NCBI RefSeq assembly: GCF_023898315.1
Contig: NC_064622.1
Location: 172,256,178-172,320,177 of the forward strand
Origin: Schistocerca nitens
Taxonomy: Eukaryota > Arthropoda > Insecta > Orthoptera > Acrididae
DNA length: 64,000 bases
Direction: 5' to 3'
Every line of letters begins with the position of its first letter. Position 1 is the stretch's first letter. Under the pieces are notes generated by a model. That model did no database searches. It was not told the origin of the DNA and worked only from the letters and a program-made list of their open reading frames with translations. A program made the position numbers and the translations under genes. Shown piece after piece: positions 56,588-64,000 of the stretch.

Positions 56588-56786
56588 GCCGGCCGAAGTG
56601 GCCGTGCGGTTAAAGGCGCTGCAGTCTGGAACCGCAAGACCGCTACGGTCGCAGGTTCGAATCCTGCCTCGGGCATGGATGTTTGTGATGTCCTTAGGTT
56701 AGTTAGGTTTAACTAGTTCTAAGTTCTAGGGGACTAATGACCTCAGCAGTTGAGTCCCATAGTGCTCAGAGCCATTTGAACCATTT
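56588..56786 (+). mobile_element. tRNA-derived SINE, family A, in the outer LINE endonuclease
   Basis: Head 'gccggccgaagtggccgtgc', B box 'ggttcgaatcc', body and tail complete. The 14-bp target duplication 'gaagaaggtatact' is at 56574-56587 and 56787-56800, and the LINE frame (RRRYTW) continues through it. Confidence 0.96.
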
Positions 56787-58281
56787 GAAGAAGGTATACT
56801 TGGAAAACACACGGAGACATCGGGAGATTCCAGCTGGATTACATCATGATTAAGCAGAGATTTCGAAATCAGATATTTGATTGTAAGGCGTCCCCCGGAG
56901 CACATAGACTCAGATCACAGTTTACTAGTGATGACGAGTAGATGGAAGTGTAAGAGAATCTTGCGGAAGAATCAGTGTCGAAGGAAGTGGGATACTGAAG
57001 TAATGATTAATGGAGAGCCGCTTTAAGGATGTGGATACTGCGAGACGGAATACCACAGTACGCAGTTTAGTTGAAGTGAGTTAAGTATCTCTAATGAGGG
57101 CAGTCACGGACTTTGGACAGTTAGACATAGTTTCAGGAATGGAAATTCCAAAGAAACCCTGGATAACACAAGAAGTACTTCAAGTGATCGACGAACATGT
57201 TCAGAGAAAGACAGAAATACAGTAATATAAAACATTAAACAATGAATTAAATAGCAAGTTCAGGAGAGACAAGACGAAATGACTGCAGAAAGAATATGAA
57301 GAAATCGTAAAGGAAATGATGGTTGGAAGAATTGACTCAGCATATAGAAGAGCCAAAATAATGTTCAGTGAAATGGGTTGTAAAATTAATAATGCAATGG
57401 CAATTGTACTATTTAACGCAGAGGAGAGAGTGGATAGGTGGAAAGAGTACATTGAACGCTTCTGTGAGGACGACTTGTCTGATCAGTTGATAGAGTAAGG
57501 AAAGAGTAAGGAAGTGGAGACGATAAGAAACACGTAGGGCATCCAGTATTAGAGTCAGAATTCAAAAGATCTCTGGAAGACCTTTGGAGATAAGAGAACC
57601 ACTTGTATGAGCATCAAGAGCTCAGATGGAAACCCAGTTCTAAACAAAGAAGGGAAAGCAGAGAGGTGGAAGGAGTATATAGAAGGTATATACAAGGGCG
57701 ATGTACTTGAGGATAATATTATTGAAATGGGAGAGGATGTAGATGAAGATGAAATGGGAGATACGATACTGCGTGATGAGTTTGACAGAGCACTGAAAGA
57801 CCTGAGTCGAAACAAGGCCCCCGGAGTAGACAACATTCCATTGGAACTACTGACGGCCTTGGGAGAGCCAGTCCTGACAAAACTCTACCATCTGGTGAGC
57901 AAGATGTATGAAACAGGCGAAATACCCTCAGACTTCAAGAATATAATAATTCCAATCCCAAAGAAAGCGGGTGTTGACAGATGTGAAAATTACCGAACTA
58001 TCAGTTTAATAAGTCACAGCTGCAAAATACTAACGCGAATTCTTTACAGAAGAATGGAAAAACTAGTAGAAGCCGACCTCGGGGAAGATCAGTTTGGATT
58101 CCGTAGAAATGTTGGAACACGTGAGGCAATACTGACCCTACGACTCATCTTAGAAGCTAGATTAAGGAAAGGCAAACCTACGTTTCTAGCATTTGTAGAC
58201 TTAGAGAAAGCTTTTGACAATGTTGACTGGAATACTCTCTTTCAAATTCTGAAGGTGGCAGGGGTAAAATACAGGGAACGA

Positions 58282-58481
58282 GCCGGCCGCGGTGGTCTAG
58301 CGGTTCTAGGCGCTCAGTCCGGAACCGCGCGACTGCTACGGTCGCAGGGTCGAATCCTGCCTCGGGCATGGATGTGTGTGATGTCCTTAGGTTAGTTAGG
58401 TTTAAGTAGTTCTAAGTTCTAGGGGACTGATGACCACAGATGTTAAGTCCCATACTGCTCAGAGACATTTGAACGATTTGA
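58282..58481 (+). mobile_element. tRNA-derived SINE, family A, in the inner LINE RT
   Basis: Head 'gccggccgcggtggtctagc' (A box changed to 'tggtctagcgg'), B-box region 'gggtcgaatcc', normal body and tail. The target duplication 'acagggaacga' is at 58271-58281 and 58482-58492. Confidence 0.96.
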
Positions 58482-58943
58482 ACAGGGAACGAAAGGCTAT
58501 TTACAATTTGTACAGAAACCAGATGGCAGTTATAAGAGTCGAGGGACATGAAAGGGGAGCAGTGGTTGGGAAGGGAGTGAGACAGGGCTGTAGCCTGTCC
58601 CCCACGTTATTCAGTCTGTACATTGAGCAAGCAGGAAACAAAAGAAAAATTCGGAGTAGGTATTAAAATCCATGGAGAAGAAATAAAAACTTTGAGGTTC
58701 GCCGATGACATTGTAATTCTGTCAGAGACAGCAACGGACTTGGAAGAGCAGTTGAACGGAATTGATAGTGTCTTGAAAGGAGGATATAAGATGAACATCA
58801 ACAAAAGCAAAACGATGATAATGGAATGTAGTCGAATTAAATCGGGTGATGCTGAGAGTATTAGATCAGGAAATGAGACACTGAAAGTAGTAAAGGAGTT
58901 TTGCTATTTGGGGAGCAAAATAACTGATGATGGTAGAAGTAGA

Positions 58944-59158
58944 GAGGATATAAAATGTAGACTGGCAATGGCAAAGGAAAGCGTTTCTGAAGAAGAGAAA
59001 TTTGTTAACATCGAGTATAGATTTAAGTGTCAGGAAGTCATTTCTGAAAGTGAGGATATAAAATGTAGACTGGCAATGGCAAGGAAAGCGTTTCTGAAGA
59101 AGAGAAATTTGTTAACATCGACTATAGATTTACGTGTCAGGAAGTCATTTTTGAAAGT
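58944..59158 (+). repeat. Roughly 108-bp tandem duplication in the LINE RT C-terminal region
   Basis: Unit one (58944-59051) and unit two (59052-59158) both run from 'gaggatataaaatgtagact' to 'gtcattt.tgaaagt'. Unit one has one extra A ('gcaaaggaaagcg' versus 'gcaaggaaagcg'), making it exactly 108 bp. The frame beyond is kept, although unit one itself is read in a shifted frame. Confidence 0.93.
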
Positions 59159-60600
59159 ATTTGTATGGAGTGTAGCCATGTATGGAAGTGAAACATGGAT
59201 GATAAATAGTTTGGACAAGAAGAGAATAGAAGCTTTTGAAATGTGGTGCTACAGAAGAATGCTGAAGATTATATGGGTAGATCACATAACTAATGAGGAA
59301 GTATTGAATAGGATTGGGGAGAAGAGAAGTTTGTGGCACAACTTGACTAGAAGAAGGGATCGGTTGGTAGGACATGTTCTGAGGCATCAAGGGATCTCCA
59401 ATTTAGTATTGGAGGGCAGTGTGGAGGGTAAAAATCGTAGAGGGAGACCAACAGATGAATACACTAAGCAGATTCAGAAGGATGTAGGTTGCGGTAGGCA
59501 CTGGGAGATGAAGAGGCTTGCACAGGATAGAGTAGCATGGAGAGCTGCATCAAACCAGTCTCAGGACTGAAGACCACAACAACAACAACAACTGGAAGAC
59601 TTGATGTCAAATAAAGCAGGAGAGATAGATAACATACTATCGGAATTTCTAAAATCACTGGGGGAAACGGTAATCAGACGACTGTCCAAGCTGGTGTGTA
59701 AAATGTGCGAGAATTGCGACGTACCATGAGACTTTACAAAAAATATCGTCCATGAAATTTCGAAACTAGTAAGGATAGGTAACTGCGAAAATTATCGCAC
59801 AGTCCGCTTCACATCTCACGCATCATAGCTACGGACAAGAATAATATAAAGAAGAATGGAAAAGAAAAATGAGGATCTTTTATAAAACGATCAGTTTGGC
59901 TTCAGGGAAGGTAACGGCGCCCGAGAGGCAATTCTGACTTTGCGCTTGATAATGGAAGCAAGAATGAAGGAAAATCGAGGTTCGCTCGTAGTGTATGTCT
60001 TCTAAGAAACAGCGTTCGACAGTGTGACACGGTAAAAGATGTTCGAAATCCTGTGAAAAAAAGGAGTAAGCTACAGTGAAAGACAGGTGGTCTAGAATAT
60101 GTGGAGGAGCCTAGAGGGAACAATAAGCCCGGAGCACCACGAACGAAGTGCAAGGGTTAAATGGGTCTAAGATAGGTATAAAGTATTTTCGCCCCTGCTG
60201 TTCAACATGTAAGTCGAAGAAGCAGTACGGAAATAAAAGAAAGATTAAAGAGTGGGATTAAAAGTTACGGTAAGAGGATATCAATGGTAAGATTCGCTGA
60301 TGACATTGTTATCCTCATTGAACGTGAAGAAGGATTACAGGGTCTGTTGCATGGAATGAACATTGTGAATGAGTACAGGATATGGACTGAGAGTAAGGCG
60401 GGAAAAGACAAATTAGTTAGAAAAAGCATAAATGAGAATAGGGAGAAACTCAATATCAAAATTGGTGGTCACGAAGTATACGAAATAAGGCATTATTCTA
60501 CCTTGGAAGCAAAATAACCCACTACGAAAAAAGCAAGGAGGGCTTAAAAAGCAGACTAGCACCGGCAAAGAGGGCATTCCTGACTCAGAAAAGTCTTGCT

Positions 60601-61275
60601 CTGCACCATGCAGGTCAGTGTTACCTTTGGCATGCTGCCCGCGGTAAACTACGCGTTGCACCTCCAGAGATCAACCCAGCTTCCAGTAATCTGTTCCCGA
60701 TAGTTCATCGCGATATTCTGCCAGTAAACTCTGCTTGGATATCAGTACAGATCCATCTGTTCATCAGATGCAGTCGAAAACTCCTGCCATATTCCTACGA
60801 TTATTTATCTTGGAAGGATTCGTGCCTACGCTTGTGGCCACACGATTGTGTGAATCCATCTCGTTACCACTCATTCTGCCGTCATCACACTACAGAGAAA
60901 TGACCGTACGATATGTCCCTGATGCTAATGATTCAACCTTTGTCAATGTCCGAAAGATGGCGATAAACTGCACATGCAGGTACTCTGTGTGTGTCGTGTT
61001 GCAATACTCACCTTAAAAGCTCCTGCCACATTAGACACACCCCATGGCTACCACCGCCAGCACTCTTCATCCGCACAAATATGATCCTTCACCAAAGCTA
61101 AGGAAAATAGGCTCATGTAAGGATGAAATCTTAATCAACACATCCCTCAGGCATGAAAATAATGTGGTATAAATATAGTAGCGCTCGATGAATGTGTACA
61201 CGGCATACATTTTGCAGTTGCAATTGCAGAATGTAGGTTCCTTTTTTACCTGAAAGATATTACAAAACCCAACTT
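60601..61275. other. No recognisable gene
   Basis: Follows the truncated outer LINE. Short ORFs only; nothing assignable. Confidence 0.35.
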
Positions 61276-61715
61276 GACTTTGGAAAGGGACTCGGAAGCG
61301 TATATTTGTTGACAGATATCGAAATTAGAGACTATGGGGTAGAAAAGGCATTCAGTTCGCTCAACAGAGGGAAGACTATTGGACGTGGTGGTGTATAAAA
61401 AGGTTATACATAGAGTATGCGAAAGAACTCGTCCCTCTTCTAGGAAAAGCATACCGTACGTCTCTGTAGGAGCGAAGAGTTTCTAATGAATGGAAAAAAG
61501 GCACACGTTGTTCCCGTTTTCAAGAAGGGTCGTCGAACAGACTCACAGACCTATGTACTGTACCTCTGACGTCAATCTGTCTTAGAATTTTGTAATAGGT
61601 TCTATGCCCGCATATTGTGACATTTCTGCAGCCGAAAATCTCCTACGTAGGAATCAACATGGTTCAGTAAACAACAAGCGTGTGAAACCTAGCTCGTCCT
61701 ATTTTCCACGAACCC
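61276..61715 (+). mobile_element. CR1/Jockey-type LINE reverse-transcriptase fragment
   Basis: In mixed frames the DNA follows the RT of this class: a 'GVEKAFSSLNRGKTIGRGG' linker near 61335-61390, 'RVSNEWKKGTRCSRFQEGSS' near 61470-61530, and 'aggaatcaacatggttcagt' (the NQHGF block) near 61652. No intact frame over 70 codons. Both ends truncated. Confidence 0.6.
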
Positions 61716-61729
61716 TATTATGGAACATA

Positions 61730-62640
61730 CGCTGATAAGCCAAAACATTATGACCACTCCCACCGCGACGTTCGATGAAGTGGTGTTGCGGTCACGTAAC
61801 GCGGTGACTCAATTATTTAAGCGTAGCAGACACGGAAGGTTGACCATACTAGCTAAGATTTGGGCTGCAAATGGGGAAATCCGTTGAGATAAGTGACTTT
61901 GACAAAGGACACATTATTATTAGGCAGAGTATCTCGAAAACAGCGAAGGTGGTCGAATATTCACGTGCTACTGTCGTGAGCAACTACGTAAAGAGGCAGA
62001 AGGATAGTGAAACTACCACTAGGCGGTAAATTGTTGGACGTCCATGACTCTTCAGAGAACGTGGTGTTCTGAGGCTTGTCTGCTCTGTAAAGCAGAATAG
62101 ATAGTGATCTGTGGCATCTGTCCCGAAAGAGCACGATGCTGGTGCACGCATAAGTGTTTCGGTGCACCACCGTTCATCGTACAGTGTTGGACATGGAGCT
62201 TTGGAGCAGACCATCCGGACGTGTTCATATGTTGACCTAATCACATCGTCAATTACGATTGCCGTGGGCACGGGACCATCGGGATTCGAACGTCGGTCAA
62301 TGGAAACGTGTCGGCTCTGCGGGTGAATCAAGCTTTTGCTATACTGGGTTGCTGGTCGTCTCCACAAACGCCGTCATCGAGGTGAACGGCGGCTCGAAAC
62401 GTGCAGCGCGCCACGAACACAGGCTGCAGGGAGCAGTATTACGCTATTGGAGAAATTCCCCTGCACTTGCGTGTGCAGCGTATGAGACTGCAATCGAAGA
62501 AACGCTAACAGCTTGCATCCTTTCATGCTTGATGTCTTCCCCGTCAGCGATGGCAGCCTTCAGGAATGTAATTGTCCGTGTCTGGGAGCCAGAACCATGC
62601 TACAGTGGTTTGGAGAGCATTATAGTGAATTCATGTTGAT
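61730..62640 (+). mobile_element. Tc1-like transposon remnant, fourth family
   Basis: Begins with 'tacgctgataagccaaaaca' then 'ttatgaccac', a terminal sequence typical of a widespread arthropod Tc1 family. A decayed plus-strand transposase follows: 'MGKSVEISDFDKGHIIIRQS' near 61870-61930, 'SRATVVSNYVKRQKDSETTT' near 61960-62020, 'VRTWSFGADHPDVFIC'-like sequence, and 'LPWARDHRDSNVGQWKRV' near 62255-62310 before the first catalytic Asp. Later blocks are scrambled. The right terminus was not found. Confidence 0.7.
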
Positions 62641-62729
62641 GTCTCGGTGATCAATTTTGCTTGATGTTGAGAGGTGGCATGAGTCCCCTCTCATATTTCT
62701 ATCTTACGATTTTCCTCTCTAATTGCATG

Positions 62730-64000
62730 CGGGGAAAAGTTGCTATTCCTTCACACGCGGACCTCCCACGCAGCGTCTCTCGTCACCCAGGTGGTCCGGT
62801 GACAGGCGGGCTCTGCCGATCTTGAAAGGGTAAGCCGACGGGTGTGAGGGAGTCGAGTGAATGCTGTCCAGACGCCGACATTGTCAAAAGACACGCCCGG
62901 AGGGGCCTGAAGTAGCGGCTGGGCTAGAGGTTCCGTTACTTCGCAGAAACTTAGCGAAAACACTTTCTGGCGGGCTACCGGCGAGGTGTGGGAATGACGT
63001 GTTCCCAAGAAGCCTTGGCGCGCAAATTCCCGCGTTTTCTGCCGTATAGTAACTGTGATTGGCTTACTCAGGGCATAGCTCCGTGACGTAGCAAAATCGG
63101 CGCAGAAATTGGCGCCAAGAATCTCCATTGGTGGAATGGTAGTGCTCCGGCAATAGAGTGGAATTTTCCGCCGGTTTTGGAGTTGCTGATAAGAACGATT
63201 AACCACGGCCACTGTCGTGGGGGCGGGAATGTTCTGTGTTCGGTTTGCACGGGTGCTCTTGTGCGGAGTCGGCTCTCGCCTTTCGGTCGGAGTAGGTTAC
63301 AAGACTGAGCTCTCGGTGGTCTGGACAGCCTGCCTTCCGTTCGCTGTCTAATATACTTTTATTTAATTGTAACTGTTTGACGAAGTTGCTGAAGTTTCGA
63401 CTTCAACGTAACTTTTCGAGTACAGTTGGCAATTGAGCGTTCTGCGTACAAGCGGCCTATGTTGTCTGTCTTGAGCAGTTTTGGCTCAAGTTGACTGTAT
63501 CGGAGTTACAGTGTGACTTCGCTTGTTAAAATCAATCACTGTACCGTCAGTGATTGTGTGGTGAGCCTTCTTCGTCTCCCTCAGAGGCGCATTTGTATTG
63601 CTAGGAAGTCTTTAGTCTGGAACAACCAGACCAGGATAATTAGTTTCGGGCTATACCCGCGACATTATCATCACCACGACGGGACGTCGAAACAACCAGC
63701 CATCGCCTCCGGTACGCCAGATCGTGTTCTTGCAGTTAAGAAGACAGTTTGGTAACGTATGTCCGCAGCACCGGCAGATAGGGATTTTCCTAGGTGATAA
63801 TCAGAGCTAAGCAGAGCACGCCTGTTCGTCTTTTTCTAACTTTGTTCTGTCTTGGGTAGCAGCAATTAATGTTGGGTTGGCTGTGTGTTTTCTCTTAAGA
63901 TTTGAGTTGCAAGGAATTGGCTCCACATACCACTTCGTCATAAATGTCACAATCTACTTTAGGGACAACTTCACCTTCACAGCATTTATTTGAGTATCCA
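62730..64000. other. GC-rich segment, candidate LTR or leader of a retroelement, cut by the window edge
   Basis: About 62750-63320 is GC-rich and lacks ORFs of interest; the rest to the window end is mixed. The region reads to me like an LTR/leader of an abundant locust retroelement, with features such as 'cgtgacgtagcaaaatcggc', 'attggcgccaagaatctcca' and 'gagctctcggtggtctggac'. I cannot show paired LTRs, a primer-binding site or gag/pol in this window. A host CpG-island promoter with 5' UTR is the alternative. Confidence 0.3.

Larger units (their letters stand above)
57607..59570 (+). pseudogene. Reverse transcriptase of the inner LINE, SINE-split, one frameshift
   Basis: Before the SINE (57607-58281): 'NKAPGVDNIPLELLTALGEP', 'CENYRTISLISHSCKILTRI', 'GEDQFGFRRNVGTREAILTL' and catalytic 'FLAFVDLEKAFDNVDW'. 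After it: 'ERKAIYNLYRNQMAV', 'VVGKGVRQGCSLSPTLFSLY', then a frameshift near 58622 into the frame of 58623-59570 with catalytic 'TLRFADDIVILSE'. The C-terminal part has 'SVAMYGSETW', 'WCYRRMLKIIWVDHITNEEV' and 'RRDRLVGHVLRH', the usual RTE tail. It ends '(A)WRAASNQSQD'. Catalytic residues are intact. A 108-bp internal duplication (58944-59158) is described separately. This is the best preserved of the RTE remnants other than the 38.7-kb element. Confidence 0.9.
57582..59591 (+). mobile_element. Inner RTE-type LINE, 5'-truncated, nested in the outer LINE
   Basis: Starts in the linker before the RT ('GDKRTTCMSIKSSDGNP') and runs through RT and C-terminal domain. It ends 'cagtctcaggactgaagacc' plus an (AAC)n tail (59571-59591). 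A SINE interrupts it at 58282-58481. The same 3' end is seen in 18297-18360. A second related family member lies antisense at 48841-50005. Confidence 0.9.
57573..59600. repeat. 9-bp target-site duplication flanking the inner LINE
   Basis: 'ctggaagac' occurs at 57573-57581, just before the inner LINE, and at 59592-59600, just after its (AAC)n tail. In the uninterrupted outer LINE it encodes part of SLEDL. Confidence 0.85.
55665..60600 (+). mobile_element. Outer RTE-type LINE, interrupted by an inner LINE and a SINE
   Basis: The 5' leader spans about 55665-56020, the endonuclease region about 56025-56950 (with a SINE at 56588-56786), the linker about 56950-57545 and the RT start to 57581. The RT resumes at 59592 and decays out near 60600. 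The join is convincing. Before the break the frame reads '(E)FKRSLEDL' and after it 'MSNKAGEIDNILSEFLKSLG', together the normal RT start. The element is thus at least 2.9 kb of its own sequence split by 2.0 kb. The 3' end is missing. Confidence 0.85.
56020..60600 (+). pseudogene. Endonuclease-reverse transcriptase of the outer LINE, broken
   Basis: Endonuclease blocks: 'RVGIWSLKVYT', then after a frameshift 'LAGKLDYLERVMQRTGLDTV' and 'GVTEVKWKEN' (catalytic Glu). Then 'EEHGLGSRNERDERLIEFCN', 'RFVRHKRRRYT', the SINE, and continuing 'TWKTHGDIGRFQLDYIMIKQ' and a 'DSDHSLL' block near 56908. RT blocks after the inner LINE are 'CENCDVP', 'NCENYRTVRF', 'DQFGFREGNGAREAILTLRL' (59888-59945), a decayed FVDLEKAF ('VYVF*ETAFDSV', about 59993-60022) and the intact catalytic 'MVRFADDIVIL' at 60284-60316. 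Multiple stops. Not functional. Confidence 0.85.

Overview
This window looks like repeat-dense, gene-poor intergenic or intronic DNA from a large insect genome. The most likely source is an orthopteran close to the locust genus Schistocerca. That rests on my recognition of the interspersed families: one tRNA-derived SINE recurs about seventeen times, with RTE-type and CR1/Jockey-type LINEs, Tc1/mariner transposons and Helitron-like ends. I found no host protein-coding gene, rRNA gene, functional tRNA gene, CRISPR array or bacterial-type operon. Short exons or non-coding RNAs could still be hidden.

Layout. 1-5.1 kb: SINE copies, GC-rich unclassified DNA and a Tc1 remnant with both ends (3062-4232). 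5.1-8.9 kb: a decayed CR1/Jockey-type LINE split by a composite insertion (Helitron-like ends, a Tc1 element, two SINEs). 10.3-12.0 kb: a decayed mariner-type transposase split by a SINE. 13.4-20.3 kb: SINEs, a second CR1/Jockey LINE carrying a SINE, and a second Tc1 copy whose end carries a SINE. 21-24 kb: two more Tc1/mariner remnants. 24.8-25.5 kb: a GC-rich island. 26-30 kb: AT-rich, little recognisable. 30.3-30.9 kb: a mariner deletion derivative with clear terminal inverted repeats. 32.9-35.0 kb: a large diverged inverted repeat with internal periodicity. 36.7-42.3 kb: a Tc1 element interrupted by an AT-tailed repeat, which is interrupted by an RTE-type LINE with an uninterrupted 1040-codon ORF. 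42.5-45.1 kb: a SINE, a GC-rich island, a 5S-rRNA-derived SINE and a Leu-like SINE. 45.6-48.2 kb: an unclassified repeat (second copy of one at 14.4 kb), an element with inverted ends, and SINEs. 48.8-50.0 kb: an antisense RTE LINE remnant. 50.38-52.52 kb: a near-complete mariner with roughly 296-bp terminal inverted repeats. 52.6-53.4 kb: a GC-rich island. 55.7-60.6 kb: an RTE LINE interrupted by a second related LINE, each carrying its own SINE. 61.3-62.6 kb: LINE and Tc1 remnants. 62.7 kb to the end: a GC-rich segment that may be part of an LTR element.

Nothing here works as a pathway. The content is the products of autonomous elements (LINE endonuclease/reverse transcriptase, Tc1/mariner transposases) and the non-autonomous SINEs that use LINE machinery. 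The main value is stratigraphy: many insertions keep target-site duplications, so relative ages can be read directly. The best candidates for recent activity are the RTE LINE at 38.4-41.9 kb and the mariner at 50.4-52.5 kb, the latter with one apparent frameshift near the transposase C terminus.
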